64,000 nucleotides of DNA from Arthrobacter sp. zg-Y769 (GCF_020907405.1 NZ_JAJJOE010000004.1:248001-312000); one strand, 5' to 3'; positions 16,161-25,030 are shown, counted from the first letter of the stretch. Numbers and translations: made by a program. Notes: generated by a model not told the origin, from the letters alone.

Positions 16161-17264
16161 TCAGCGCCACGGCTGGACCATGGCCTTGAGCGCGCCCGGC
16201 TCCTGCCCGGCGTCGAGCGCCTCCTGCACCTGGCCGAGCCCGAACTGATGGGTGACCAGCACGTCCAGATCCACCTTGCCCTCGGCGGCCAGCGCAATGG
16301 CCGTCGGCCAGGTGTTGGCGTAGCGGAAGACGCCGGTGAGCCAGATTTCCCGGTTCTGAATGACTCCGACCGGCAGTTCGACGTCCTCGGCGCCCATGCC
16401 CACCAGCACGGCCCGGCCGCCCGGTGCCACCGCCCGGATGCCGGCGCGGACGGCACGGGGCGCACCGGAGGCGTCGATGAACGCATCCACTCCCAGCCCG
16501 TCCACCGGATGGGAGGCGTGCAGGGTGTGGGTGGCTCCGTGCCGGGCCGCGAAGTCCAGCCGATCCTGCGCGATGTCGCTGATGTAGACGGCACTGGCCC
16601 CGAAGGCCCGGGCCACCTGGGCAATGATGACCCCGATGGGACCGGCACCGGCTACCAGCACCCGCTGGCCGGGTCCGATGCCGGCCTTCCGGCAGGCCCA
16701 GATGCCCACCGACAGCGGTTCCAGCAGGGCAGCGGCCTCGTCGGAGACGGTGTCGGGGACGGCGTGGGCGAAATCGGACTCGATCGCCACGTATTCGGCG
16801 AACGCGCCGTCGACCGGCGGGGTGGCATAGAAGGCCATGTCCGGGCAGAGGTTGTAGCGGCCCTGCTTGCACTGCTCGCAGCGGCGGCAGGGTTTCTGCG
16901 GCTCGATGGATACCCGCTGGCCGATCCGGGCCGGATCCACGGCGGCGCCGACGGCGGCAATGGTCCCCGACGCTTCGTGCCCGAGCACCAGCGGTTCCTC
17001 CACCACGAACTGCCCGATCCGTCCATGCCGGAAATAATGCACGTCGCTGCCGCACACGCCGACGGCGGCCACCCGGACCAGCACCTCGTTCGGTTCCAGC
17101 TGCGGAAGCGGGCGTTCGTCGACGGACAGCTGGGTGGGAACGGGATTGTCTGCATTTTCGATGTTGCCGATGCTGCCGGCCGGGACGCGCAGGACCGAGA
17201 CGCGCATGGTGTCCGGAAGCCCCGGCGTCGGCGTTGAGGCGGCGGGACTGGTGAAAAGCGACAT
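16161..17264 (-). CDS. zinc-dependent NAD(P) alcohol dehydrogenase, sorbitol/xylitol dehydrogenase-like
   Basis: An MDR-family enzyme of 367 residues. Catalytic zinc region: GVCGSDVHYFRHG and LGHEASG. Structural zinc lobe: CRRCEQCKQGRYNLC. Cofactor motif: GAGPIGVIIAQ. The CGSDVHY pattern and the EPLSVG segment are characteristic of polyol dehydrogenases (sorbitol, xylitol, threitol), which oxidise a secondary alcohol of a polyol to a ketose. GAGGAA precedes the ATG. It stands alone, with no sugar kinase or transporter next to it, so the polyol is not defined. Confidence 0.85.
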   Translation of the reverse strand: MSLFTSPAASTPTPGLPDTMRVSVLRVPAGSIGNIENADNPVPTQLSVDERPLPQLEPNEVLVRVAAVGVCGSDVHYFRHGRIGQFVVEEPLVLGHEASGTIAAVGAAVDPARIGQRVSIEPQKPCRRCEQCKQGRYNLCPDMAFYATPPVDGAFAEYVAIESDFAHAVPDTVSDEAAALLEPLSVGIWACRKAGIGPGQRVLVAGAGPIGVIIAQVARAFGASAVYISDIAQDRLDFAARHGATHTLHASHPVDGLGVDAFIDASGAPRAVRAGIRAVAPGGRAVLVGMGAEDVELPVGVIQNREIWLTGVFRYANTWPTAIALAAEGKVDLDVLVTHQFGLGQVQEALDAGQEPGALKAMVQPWR

Positions 17265-17409
17265 GGCGGTTCCTCTTCGTTGCGGGTCTGCGGGATGGAT
17301 GCCTCCGGCGTACTGAGGACTCTAGCCCGGTGCGGATGCACGTGTCCTTAACCGGCACCGGACCGCAGCACCCTGTTTCGCCGTGGCCTGCCGCGCTACG
17401 TTGTCCGGC

Positions 17410-17706
17410 ATGCACACCCTCGTTGTCCTGTTCGGCCATCCCCGGGATCCCGGCGCCTTCCGCCGGCACTACCGCAGCGTGCACCTGCCGCTCGTGCGCA
17501 ACATTCCCGGGATCCGCGCGCTCCGGGCCTCGCAGGAGCTGGGCTCATCCGCGGGTACACCGCCGTATTTCGCGCTGTTTGAAGCCGATTTCGACGATGA
17601 GCCGGCCATGCAGGAGGCCCTGACCACGGCCGAGGGGCAGGCGGCCAACGCTGACATTCCCCATTTCGCCACCGGCGGGCTGACCGTGTTTACGTACCGG
17701 AACTAG
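17410..17706 (+). CDS. EthD-family protein
   Basis: A small protein of 98 residues beginning MHTLVVLFGHPRDPGAFRRHYRSVHLPL. The FRRHY-x-x-VHLPL stretch and FALFEADFDDEPAMQEAL match the EthD dimeric alpha+beta barrel family. EthD is needed for ETBE degradation, but homologues are found in many settings with unknown role. Its 3' end overlaps the convergent DUF3592 gene by 17 bases. The ribosome-binding site is weak. Confidence 0.75.
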   Translation: MHTLVVLFGHPRDPGAFRRHYRSVHLPLVRNIPGIRALRASQELGSSAGTPPYFALFEADFDDEPAMQEALTTAEGQAANADIPHFATGGLTVFTYRN

Positions 17707-18283
17707 TGGCGGCTTCCTCGGCTGCTGCAGGAGTACTTTCTGATGCTGCTGCCTTTCGTTTTTTCCTAAAGCCCCGTATCGCCGGGACCAGGAACATGGT
17801 GCTCATTAGTACAGCGCCCCCTCCGCGCAGTGACGCTCCGGAAAATGAGCGTTCGTCGCCCTCTACAACGGCTTTGCCGGGATGGGCAGGGTCGTAGAAA
17901 AGCGGCACTTTGCTGCCGACCATCTCCCAGTAGACGTCTGAAGTGGATCCTTCCTTCTTGCGGCGGTACCGCTCGCTATAACTCGTGGAATGGGTGCGTC
18001 CGCTTTCAACGTCGTACGCAACGGAGATGACTTTCCGCATGCTCCTCTTGCGCATCCGCTCGAAGTCCACCTCCGTGACGACGCCCTGGGTGCGCACCCC
18101 GTCGGCCATCAGACGGTGGTCCTCCCGTGCGTCCCCAAGGTCAATGACTCCGAAAACGATTCCCACGATCAGGAGAAAAGCGCCGATCATCAGGTTGGTC
18201 GCCGGATGCTCCTTAGCCGTGCCCTTCCGCCTGCCGCGTCGATTCGCTTTCCGCGGCTCGGCCGGATCAATCTCTGCTTGCAT
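17690..18283 (-). CDS. DUF3592-type membrane protein
   Basis: A protein of 197 residues. A basic N-terminus is followed by a membrane segment around 31-48, a soluble central part with TQGVVTEVDFERMRKR and VPLFYDPAHPGKAVVEG, and a second membrane segment near 153-168. The VTEV..Y...G and YDPxxP pattern fits DUF3592 domains of unknown function. It is probably an inner-membrane protein with the central domain outside the cytoplasm. No functional context is evident. Confidence 0.65.
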   Translation of the reverse strand: MQAEIDPAEPRKANRRGRRKGTAKEHPATNLMIGAFLLIVGIVFGVIDLGDAREDHRLMADGVRTQGVVTEVDFERMRKRSMRKVISVAYDVESGRTHSTSYSERYRRKKEGSTSDVYWEMVGSKVPLFYDPAHPGKAVVEGDERSFSGASLRGGGAVLMSTMFLVPAIRGFRKKRKAAASESTPAAAEEAATSSGT

Positions 18284-18397
18284 TACTAAAGCCCCCAGGC
18301 CAGTTGATTTGCTTCAAGCACCCTACCCCTGAATTTACGGCGGGAGCTGTCTTCTCCCCGCCGCCCTCCGTGAAGTCCGCGCCCTGCTCCTTCAGGC

Positions 18398-19093
18398 TCA
18401 GTCGCCGTCGCCCGGCGCGGACCGGAAACCGCGCCGCTTCGCGTCCATCCACAGCACCACGTCCATGGCGCGCAGGGTGGACACCCGCGCCGGCAGTGCC
18501 GCCCGGTCCTGGACGGCGTCCAGGCACCGGACCAGTTCCCGGTCATTGGCGGTCAGCAGTGCATGCCATTCCTCCCACTGTGTGAGGGAGCTGCCCGCCC
18601 CGATGCTGCGGGCCACCAGGGGATCCCAGATCGGAATCAGTTTCGGCCGCTTGCGGGCCAGCAGCTTGCTGGTTTTCGAGGCGCCCATCCTCCACTGGCC
18701 ACCCCGGTAACCGCGGAAAATGTCCCAGAGCAGCCACGCCGGGCTTTCCTTACCGAGCACGTGAAAGTATTCGACGCCGGTGACATCCGCCAGTTCCAGG
18801 GTGACCGGGATCAGTTCCAGCAGCTCGCCGATCTCCGGCGCCTTGGTTTCGAGCAGGCCCACCACCGCCGGGCCCTTGACGTCCTCCCCCAGGAGCGCCA
18901 GCGCCACCAAATCATCGGCGGTGATCCGGTTGGCAGCCCCCGGGGAGTCCCCGCCGCCGGCCCAGGTGTCGAACCGTGCCCCGGTCCGCACGTGCCCCGA
19001 GGTCAGCTTCTGCGTGTAGTAGCGGCGCAGCAGGTCGGCGGCGTCGTCGACACGGCCGGCGTCGAGGATGGCTGGCAGCTGCACGGTGTCCAC
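18398..19093 (-). CDS. DUF6308-family protein, paralogue 1
   Basis: An uncharacterised protein of 231 residues with a GTG start one base after the stop of the osmoprotectant-binding-protein gene, so it is probably the last gene of that operon. Conserved blocks shared with the paralogue at 45.2 kb are RTGARFDTWAGGGD (36-49), ITADDL, SKLLARKRPKLIPIWD and the C-terminal MDVVLWM. No membrane segment or known catalytic motif is seen. The RKRP..IPIWD block resembles the region that DUF6308 proteins use as their signature. The function is unknown. Confidence 0.75.
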   Translation of the reverse strand: MDTVQLPAILDAGRVDDAADLLRRYYTQKLTSGHVRTGARFDTWAGGGDSPGAANRITADDLVALALLGEDVKGPAVVGLLETKAPEIGELLELIPVTLELADVTGVEYFHVLGKESPAWLLWDIFRGYRGGQWRMGASKTSKLLARKRPKLIPIWDPLVARSIGAGSSLTQWEEWHALLTANDRELVRCLDAVQDRAALPARVSTLRAMDVVLWMDAKRRGFRSAPGDGD

Positions 19094-19094
19094 C

Positions 19095-20096
19095 TCACTC
19101 GGGAGCGGTGATCAGGCCCTTCTCAACCATCCAGTCGAACGCGACGTCGGCGGGTTCCTGGCCGTTGACATCCACGGCAAGGTTCATCTTGCGCAGTTCC
19201 TCGTCGGTAAGCAACGGAGATACCTGCGCGAAGATGTCCACCAGCTCGGGATACTCCTCCAGTGCCTCCGTGTTGAAGACCGGGGCCGCGTTGTAGGCGG
19301 GGAAGTAGGCGAGGTCGTCCTCGAGCACGGTCAGTTCGAGCGAATCGATCCGCCCGTCCGTGGCAAAGACCTCGCCGAAGTTGCACTCCCCGGCGTCGGT
19401 GGCCGAATACACGGCACCCGTGTCATAGATCCCCACGTTGGCGTCCGGCACGCCGTTCGGGGACCCGCGCGGGATGCCGTACTTCTCCAGCATCGGGTTC
19501 ATGCCGTCAGGGCGGGAGTTGAATTCCGCCTCCAGGCAAAAGGTGCGTTCCCCCACCGGCAGGGCAGCGATGTCGGAGATGCTGTCCACCCCCAGCTTCT
19601 CGGCGGCTTCACTGCGGATGGCGAAGGCGTAGGTGTTGTTCAGCGGCGCCGGATCCCCCCAGGTGACGCCGTTGGCCAGGTCGGCGTCATGCACGGCCTG
19701 CCACTGTTCCTGCTTGTCGGGAATGCCTTCACTCTGGCCCAGGTAGGCGATCCACCCGGTGCCGGTGTATTCCCAGGTCATGCCTGCCTGCCCGGACAGC
19801 AGTAGCTCCCGCGCCGGCTGGCTGCCGGGCACGTTGGTCAGGTCGGTGACATCGAAACCGGCTACCTTGGTGGCCAGCACGGCGATCTTGCCCAGGATGA
19901 GCTGTTCGGTGAAGTTCTTGCTGGTGACGGTGAGTTTCGCGTCGTCGGGCAGTCCCTCGACCGGCTGGATCAGCCCGGGGTCCGCCTCCGGCACGTAGGA
20001 GGCGGCAGGCTGCAGTCCGCAGCCCGAAAGCAACAGTCCGACGGCGGCGGCACCGGTGGCGGCCAGACGGATCCGGATGTTCGGCTGCTTTTTCAT
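19095..20096 (-). CDS. osmoprotectant ABC transporter substrate-binding lipoprotein (OpuC/ProX type)
   Basis: A lipoprotein of 333 residues. The signal peptide ends in the lipobox LLSGC, so it is anchored outside the membrane. LTVTSKNFTEQLILGKI and the later GRTFCLEAEF-like segment are diagnostic of glycine betaine/choline/carnitine binding proteins of the OpuC/ProX class. Its ATG overlaps the stop of the permease gene (TGATG). Substrate by family: quaternary ammonium osmoprotectants. Confidence 0.9.
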   Translation of the reverse strand: MKKQPNIRIRLAATGAAAVGLLLSGCGLQPAASYVPEADPGLIQPVEGLPDDAKLTVTSKNFTEQLILGKIAVLATKVAGFDVTDLTNVPGSQPARELLLSGQAGMTWEYTGTGWIAYLGQSEGIPDKQEQWQAVHDADLANGVTWGDPAPLNNTYAFAIRSEAAEKLGVDSISDIAALPVGERTFCLEAEFNSRPDGMNPMLEKYGIPRGSPNGVPDANVGIYDTGAVYSATDAGECNFGEVFATDGRIDSLELTVLEDDLAYFPAYNAAPVFNTEALEEYPELVDIFAQVSPLLTDEELRKMNLAVDVNGQEPADVAFDWMVEKGLITAPE

Positions 20097-20875
20097 CAGA
20101 GTCCCTTCGGCCGGGCGATGTGCTCGACCAGGCGGCCGATCCAGTCGACCACCAGGGCCAGCAGCGCCACCAGCAGGGCACCGGCAACCAGCACGGTGGT
20201 CAGGTTCAGGTTCACGCCGGTGGTGATGAGGATGCCCAGCCCTCCGCCGTTGACGAAGGTGGCCAGGGTGGCCGTGCCGACCAGGAGCACCAGGGCGGTC
20301 CGGACACCGGAGAGCATCACCGGTACCGCAAGCGGCAGCTCCAGCCGGAACAGCACCTGGGCGTTGCTCATGCCGACGCCGCGGCCGGCCTCCACGATGC
20401 GCGGGTCCACCTGCTGCAGGCCCACCATGGTGTTCCGCATGACCGGCAGCAGGGCGTAGACCACCAGGGCGCCGATGGCGGCCCAGAAGCCGAAGCCGAC
20501 CCAGAAGGCCAGCAGCACCAGCAGCCCGATGGCAGGCGCGGCCTGGCCGATGTTGGCCACCGCCATGATCGGTCCGGTGAAGCGGCGCATCCGTCCACGC
20601 GTCAGCAGGACACCCAGCGGAATGGCGACCACCAGCACAATCACTGCGGATATGCCGGTGAGCAGCAGGTGCTGCACGGTGTAGTCCCAGAGGGCTGCGG
20701 GGTCCAGGGTGGTGCGCTCGGTGACGCTGAGCTCGGCGGTGGTCAGCCAGAGCATCAGCAGCCCGAAGGCCACCGCGATACCTGCCAGCTGCAGCAGCAG
20801 CGGGCGCCACGACGTCGGGCCGGCACCGGTTTCCGCTTCGGCCCGGGCCTGGGCGGCCGTGGGGACGGCGGTCAT
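20096..20875 (-). CDS. osmoprotectant ABC transporter permease (second)
   Basis: A membrane permease of 259 residues with six or so hydrophobic segments. The cytoplasmic coupling loop EAGRGVGMSNAQVLFRLELPLAVPVM (about 163-188) is the EAA motif of OpuC/ProW permeases. It overlaps the ATP-binding gene by four bases (ATGA) and the binding-protein gene by one. With the permease at 22.1-22.8 kb it would form the heterodimeric channel. Compared with that partner it has a longer N-terminus. Confidence 0.9.
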   Translation of the reverse strand: MTAVPTAAQARAEAETGAGPTSWRPLLLQLAGIAVAFGLLMLWLTTAELSVTERTTLDPAALWDYTVQHLLLTGISAVIVLVVAIPLGVLLTRGRMRRFTGPIMAVANIGQAAPAIGLLVLLAFWVGFGFWAAIGALVVYALLPVMRNTMVGLQQVDPRIVEAGRGVGMSNAQVLFRLELPLAVPVMLSGVRTALVLLVGTATLATFVNGGGLGILITTGVNLNLTTVLVAGALLVALLALVVDWIGRLVEHIARPKGL

Positions 20876-22155
20876 CGGGTGCCCTGGCCGGCGGCAGCAC
20901 CGGCGTCATCCTTCACGGGGGCCTGGGCTTCGGTCCCGTTGCCGCGCTGGATGCCACCGCTGTTAATGCCCACCGGTGCGCTGGAGGAACCCAGCTGCGC
21001 GGCGTCGTTCGCTGCCGTGATCGCCTCCATCACGGTCTGGACGGTGACCGTTCCGAGGAATCTGTCGCGGGGTCCCGTGACAAGCGCGGCGCCGGTGCTG
21101 GAGACCAGCATGGTGTCCAGGGCGTCGTTGAGCGTGGACTGCTCGCTGATCACCGGAAGCTTGGGATCAACGATGTCGGTGTGCCGGTCCAGCCGGCTGA
21201 GCTGACGGCGGGAGAGCCACTGGATGGGCCGTTCGCGTTCGTCCAGGACCACGGCGTTCTGCTCGCCGGCGCCCTGCAACCGGGAAAGGGTATCGCTGGC
21301 CAGGCCGCCGATGTCCGCCGTGATCGGCCTCGTCAGCTCCACCTCGTTCACCCGGGTGAGGGTGAGCTGTTTCAGGCCGGCGCCGGAGCCGATGAAGTTT
21401 TCCACGAACTCGTTGGCGGGGTTGGCCAGGATGCGTTCCGGGGAGTCATACTGCACCAGCTGGGCGCCCTCATCGAAGATGGCGATCCAGTCCCCCAGCT
21501 TCACCGCTTCGTCGAAGTCATGGGTCACGCAGACGATGGTTTTGTGCAGTTCGGACTGGATGTGCAGCAGTTCGTCCTGCAGTCGCTGGCGGGTGATGGG
21601 GTCCACGGCGCCGAACGGTTCATCCATCAGCAGCACGGGCGGATCGGCGGCCAGCGCACGGGCCACCCCCACGCGCTGCTGCTGCCCGCCGGAAAGCTCC
21701 TTCGGGTAGCGGTCCCGGTAGAGGGCCGGGTCCAGGGAGACGAGTTCGAGCAGTTCGTCCACCCGGGCCTGGATGCGGTCCTTGTCCCAGTTGAGCATCT
21801 TGGGCACGACGGCGATGTTCGCCGCCACGGTCATGTGCGGAAAGAGGCCGCCGGCCTGGATGACGTAGCCGATGCCGCGGCGCAGCTGGTCGCCGTCGAT
21901 CCCGGTGACGTCTTCGCCGTCGAGGATGATCCGCCCGCTGGTGGGCTCGATGAGCCGGTTGATCATTTTCAGCGTGGTGGTTTTGCCGCAGCCCGACGGG
22001 CCGACCAGCATCACGATGCTGCCCCGCGGGATTTCCATGGTCAATCCGCCGACCGCCGGTTTGTCCTGCCCGGGGTAGCGCTTGGTCACGTCTTCGAGCA
22101 GGATGCCGGTGGCGGTGGCTTGTGCGCCGGTGGAGGGGGAAACAGTCTCAGACAC
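20872..22155 (-). CDS. osmoprotectant ABC transporter ATP-binding protein with CBS domains
   Basis: An ATPase of 427 residues. Walker A GPSGCGKTT, signature LSGGQQQR, Walker B VLLMDEP, then a C-terminal pair of CBS domains (about 250-390) that in OpuA/OpuC sense ionic strength or cyclic nucleotides. The GTG at 22155 is chosen as start because GAGG lies six bases upstream and the gene then overlaps the upstream permease by 8 bases; an ATG 17 codons earlier lies deep in the permease. It energises uptake of glycine betaine-type solutes. Confidence 0.9.
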   Translation of the reverse strand: MSETVSPSTGAQATATGILLEDVTKRYPGQDKPAVGGLTMEIPRGSIVMLVGPSGCGKTTTLKMINRLIEPTSGRIILDGEDVTGIDGDQLRRGIGYVIQAGGLFPHMTVAANIAVVPKMLNWDKDRIQARVDELLELVSLDPALYRDRYPKELSGGQQQRVGVARALAADPPVLLMDEPFGAVDPITRQRLQDELLHIQSELHKTIVCVTHDFDEAVKLGDWIAIFDEGAQLVQYDSPERILANPANEFVENFIGSGAGLKQLTLTRVNEVELTRPITADIGGLASDTLSRLQGAGEQNAVVLDERERPIQWLSRRQLSRLDRHTDIVDPKLPVISEQSTLNDALDTMLVSSTGAALVTGPRDRFLGTVTVQTVMEAITAANDAAQLGSSSAPVGINSGGIQRGNGTEAQAPVKDDAGAAAGQGTR

Positions 22156-22789
22156 GGATACCTCGCGGGGTTGTGAGCCGGCCGAGGCCGACCAGGAGAA
22201 GGTCAAGGATCAGGGCCAGCAGGATGACGCCGACGACGCCGACCACCACGGACTCGAGGGAGTTGGCGCCGCCCAGGCGGGACAGGCCGGTGAAGATGAA
22301 GCCGCCCAGCCCCGGGCCGAGGGCGTAGGCCGCAATGGCGGCAATACCCATCACCATCTGGGCGGACACCCGGACACCGGCCAGGATGACCGGCCAGGCA
22401 AGCGGCAGTTCAATGCGCAGCAGCGTGCGCATCCGGCCCATGCCGACGCCGCGGGCGGATTCGACGACGGTCGGGGAAATCCCGGCCAGTCCCACCACGG
22501 CGTTACGCAGGATGGGCAGGGTGGCGTAGAAGGCCACCACGATCACTGCCGGCACGGCGCCGAACCCGAAGGGGGCGATCAGCAGGCCGATCAGGGCGAA
22601 GGACGGCAGCGTCAGTCCGACCGCGGAGACGCCGTTGGCCACTCCGCTGAGGGTTTTGCTGCGGTACACCAAGGCCGCGATGACCACGGCAATGACCGTG
22701 GCCAGGACCAGGCACTGGATCACTAGGCTGAAGTGCTGCCATCCGGCGAACAGGATCTGCTGATACCGGTCCGCTACGAATTCCCACAC
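22148..22789 (-). CDS. osmoprotectant ABC transporter permease (first gene of operon)
   Basis: A permease of 213 residues, the usual length for OpuCB/OpuCD. ESARGVGMGRMRTLLRIELPLAWPVI near the middle is the EAA loop. It leads a tightly overlapping operon: permease, ATPase, permease, binding protein, then DUF6308. AGAGG is found upstream of the ATG. The operon as a whole imports osmoprotectants during high-osmolarity stress (family knowledge). Confidence 0.9.
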   Translation of the reverse strand: MWEFVADRYQQILFAGWQHFSLVIQCLVLATVIAVVIAALVYRSKTLSGVANGVSAVGLTLPSFALIGLLIAPFGFGAVPAVIVVAFYATLPILRNAVVGLAGISPTVVESARGVGMGRMRTLLRIELPLAWPVILAGVRVSAQMVMGIAAIAAYALGPGLGGFIFTGLSRLGGANSLESVVVGVVGVILLALILDLLLVGLGRLTTPRGIRV

Positions 22790-23027
22790 ATCAAGACCTC
22801 TTAACTCTGGTTACGTATGCTTCTTGTCGCCGCCCGGGGTTTGGTGTCCGGGGTTTGGTATCCGGGCGAAAACTACCAAGCAACCTTACCGTTACCTCCT
22901 TCACATTAAGCGCCGAAATGGCCCCAACCGGAACAACGTGATGCTTTCGGAACGGTCCGGCGCGCGGTTTGCCTGCAGCTTTGCCGGGGTGCTGGCGGGG
23001 TGTTCCGGGGTGGGCTTTCGGGGCTGT

Positions 23028-23274
23028 CGCCTTCTGTACAGCTGATGCTGCTGCCTGGGAGGCCTCTGCCTCCGCCTTCTGTACAGCTGATGCTGTCTTG
23101 CGGAGTGCTATCGCGGACCGGCCCCGCCTTCTGTACAGCTGATGCTGCCTGGCGGGCCCCTGTCCCCGCCTTCTGTACAACTGATGCCGTCTGGCGGGCT
23201 TCTGCCTCCGCCTTCTGTACAGCTGATGCCGTCTAGGAGGCCTCCAGAGCGCATTTGCTGTACAGAAGGTGGCG
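23028..23274 (+). repeat. repeat family A: five direct and one inverted 23-bp copies
   Basis: The core CGCCTTCTGTACAGCTGATG plus three variable bases starts at 23028, 23073, 23125, 23167 and 23209. One inverted, diverged copy lies at 23251-23274. Copies 3 to 5 are spaced 42 bases apart, with the intervening sequence also similar (TGGCGGGC..CTG). The first two intervals are 45 and 52 bases. The centre CTGTACAG is itself a palindrome. Not a CRISPR array: the spacers are short and related. A single related core (CAGCTGATGCTGCC) is found near 45021. Confidence 0.85.
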
Positions 23275-23401
23275 ACTTCGGGCCAGCTTGAGCAGGTTTT
23301 CCCACCCGCTGTGACTGTTGCGACTGCCGTTGTCCCAGCAGCAACAGCTGCACCACGGGCTGGACGCTCTGCCGGAATCGAGGGCTCCTGGGCAGTTCAT
23401 A

Positions 23402-23557
23402 GTGCAGCAGATGCCCCCTCGCCGGTAACGTCCGGACCGGAATCTAGTGAGCAGATGACGGGCTTACCCGGAATCTACTGAGCAGATAACCGGGCTACCC
23501 GGAATCTAGTGAGCAGATGACGGGCTTACCCGGCGCCGATGAGCCCGTTATCTGCTC
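23402..23557 (+). repeat. repeat families C and B, locus 1
   Basis: Motif C, GTGCAGCAGATGCCCCCTC, is at 23402-23420. It is followed by three exact 31-base-spaced copies of motif B (CCGGAATCTAnTGAGCAGAT then ACGGGC; CCGG at 23437, 23468 and 23499). An inverted copy of B (23542-23557) can pair with the third direct copy (23511-23526, 15 of 16 bases) around a 15-base loop. The same C-then-B order recurs at 45.06 and 47.62 kb. Confidence 0.85.
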
Positions 23558-23575
23558 AGTAAACGCGATTCGGGG

Positions 23576-23675
23576 CTAAGCCCGGTCGGGGTTTGAGGCG
23601 CTCCGCCACCGCTGCCGCGCATCCACAGGGACCACGCCCATCGCCTGGAGCCGGGAAATCCGGCGGGAGGTCCCG
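23576..23675 (-). pseudogene. 3' remnant of a DUF6308 gene
   Basis: The minus strand from about 23675 aligns with the 3' end of the intact DUF6308 gene at 45152-45847, about 85 percent identical by eye over some 60 bases. It would read ISRLQAMGVV and then, after removal of one extra base near 23630, LWMRGSGGGAP, against SRLRAMDVVLWMHGTGGGAP in the intact copy. A TAG stop lies at 23576-23578. Nothing upstream of about 23675 resembles the rest of the gene, so only the C-terminal end was left or duplicated here. Confidence 0.7.
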
Positions 23676-23733
23676 CCTGCTCGGTATGCCGCTGGACGAA
23701 GATCAATGCCCAACACTCAGTGCCAGCCGATGA

Positions 23734-23762
23734 TTGTGCACTACTGAACTGGTACGTACAGT
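23734..23762 (+). promoter_or_regulatory. island promoter 1 with ACTG-N7-CAGT operator
   Basis: TTGTGC (23734-23739) and TACAGT (23757-23762) are exactly 17 bases apart. The 15-bp palindrome ACTGGTACGTACAGT (23748-23762) covers the -10 element. Three other promoters in the island share this architecture. It drives the monooxygenase gene at 23802. Confidence 0.7.
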
Positions 23763-23801
23763 ATAGTTCCGGTTATCACGTCACCCACGAGAGGTATACC
23801 G

Positions 23802-24989
23802 ATGTCGATGACGACAACGACCGCCCCCACAGCAAGCGAGCTCATCGCCCGCGCGGAAAAGCTGGTCCCGCTGTTGCGGGAGCGCGCATCCGAGGCCGAA
23901 AACCTCCGACGGCAGCCCGATGAGACCATCGAAGATTACAAATCAGCCGGGTTCTTCACAGCGATGGTGCCCGCCGAACATGGAGGCTCCGCACTCGGCC
24001 TCAGCGAGTTCGCCGACCTCGTCCGCGTCCTCTCGCGGGGTGACGCCTCTGCTGGCTGGATCGCCGCATTCCTCATCTCGCACTCAACCCTCCTCTATCG
24101 CTACGGCGCCGAGGCACAGGGCGAGTTCTTCGCGGAAAAACCGTACGGCCTGACCGTCGCAGCTGCGGGCCCGCCCGGAGCCGCAACCCCTGTGGAGGGC
24201 GGATATAACCTCTCCGGCACCTGGCGCTTCGGTTCCGGTGTTCTGCACGCCGAGTGGGCCGCGCTCAGTGCAATGTCCCCCGATGGCCCTCTCAGCGTTG
24301 TGGTACCCGTCAGTGAGACCGAGATTGTCGACACCTGGCACGTCCCCGGAATGAAGGCGACGGGCTCCAACGACATCAAGGTAGAGGGACTCTTCGTTCC
24401 CCGCCACCGCACGGTTCCCTTCCCCAAGTACTCGTCGGAGCACAACGAGGGTGCGGCACTGACTGAATACCCGCTCATCGGCTACCCCATGAACCGCACG
24501 CTCAACCTCATCCATTCCGCCGTCGCGATCGGCACCGCAGACGCAGCCCTCGAGCTGTTCGCGGCCGGTCTCGGTAAGCGGGTCCGGATGCAGACGCGGC
24601 AGAAGCAGATCGACGAACCGATCACCCGCCAGACCTACGGCAAGGCATGGGACCTCGTACAGGTCGCGGGTCTCCAGTTGCACGACGCACTTGCGCACAC
24701 TGACCGGGTTTACGGCAGGCACTCGACCGGTCCCGCGACGCTCGCAGATCGCGCCCGCATCAATCTGGGGCTAACCGGATCCGGGCAGAAAGCTTTCCAG
24801 GCCATCGACCTAGTAGTACGGGCAGCCGGCGCCTCCATCTTCCGCACCGGGGACCCTCTGGAACGGATCGTCCGCGACACGCAGGTCATGCGCAACCACG
24901 CCGCAGTCGACTTCGAGACCATGGCATCGGTTGCCGGCGGAGCGCTGCTCGGTGTTGGCATCGGCGACTACGCCGAGCCCATGTTCTAA
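23802..24989 (+). CDS. class D flavin monooxygenase-like protein (acyl-CoA dehydrogenase fold), copy 1
   Basis: A protein of 395 residues of the acyl-CoA dehydrogenase superfamily. SRGDASAGWIAAF, GTWRFGSG and WHVPGMKATGSNDI resemble HsaA/DszC-type two-component flavin monooxygenases rather than true dehydrogenases, and the catalytic YEG-Glu motif is absent. Such oxygenases use reduced FMN or FAD supplied by a separate reductase to hydroxylate aromatic rings or similar substrates. It is paired with an NTF2-fold gene 41 bases downstream. The same pair, clearly paralogous, occurs at 32.7-34.6 kb. GAGAGG precedes the ATG; MTTTT two codons later is an alternative start. Confidence 0.8.
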   Translation: MSMTTTTAPTASELIARAEKLVPLLRERASEAENLRRQPDETIEDYKSAGFFTAMVPAEHGGSALGLSEFADLVRVLSRGDASAGWIAAFLISHSTLLYRYGAEAQGEFFAEKPYGLTVAAAGPPGAATPVEGGYNLSGTWRFGSGVLHAEWAALSAMSPDGPLSVVVPVSETEIVDTWHVPGMKATGSNDIKVEGLFVPRHRTVPFPKYSSEHNEGAALTEYPLIGYPMNRTLNLIHSAVAIGTADAALELFAAGLGKRVRMQTRQKQIDEPITRQTYGKAWDLVQVAGLQLHDALAHTDRVYGRHSTGPATLADRARINLGLTGSGQKAFQAIDLVVRAAGASIFRTGDPLERIVRDTQVMRNHAAVDFETMASVAGGALLGVGIGDYAEPMF

Positions 24990-25030
24990 GTCGATCCGAC
25001 CGACCTCCACCAACTGAAAAGGAAGACCGC

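Larger units (their letters stand above)
22790..23801. other. 1-kb gene-poor stretch made of repeats and a gene remnant
   Basis: No convincing intact gene. The region presumably starts with the OpuC promoter (AT-richer, 22800-22920). It then holds five direct copies and one inverted copy of a 23-bp motif (23028-23274), a second repeat type in 31-bp tandem (23402-23557), the decayed 3' end of a DUF6308 gene (23576-23675) and the promoter of the first island gene. Open frames here read through repeats and look spurious. Confidence 0.7.

Noticed and set aside
19095-22789. Amino-acid or metal ABC transporter
   Set aside because: The TSKNFTEQ binding-protein motif, the CBS domains and the two-permease layout are specific to OpuC-type osmoprotectant systems.
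23028-23231. CRISPR-like array of 23-bp repeats
   Set aside because: Spacers are 19-29 bases, similar to one another in part, and there is no cas gene or leader; the repeats also occur inverted. It is an interspersed/tandem repeat.
22791-23481. Open frames through the repeat region (22791-23180 minus, 23269-23481 plus)
   Set aside because: They consist of repeat sequence translated in chance frames, have no ribosome-binding site and no family resemblance.
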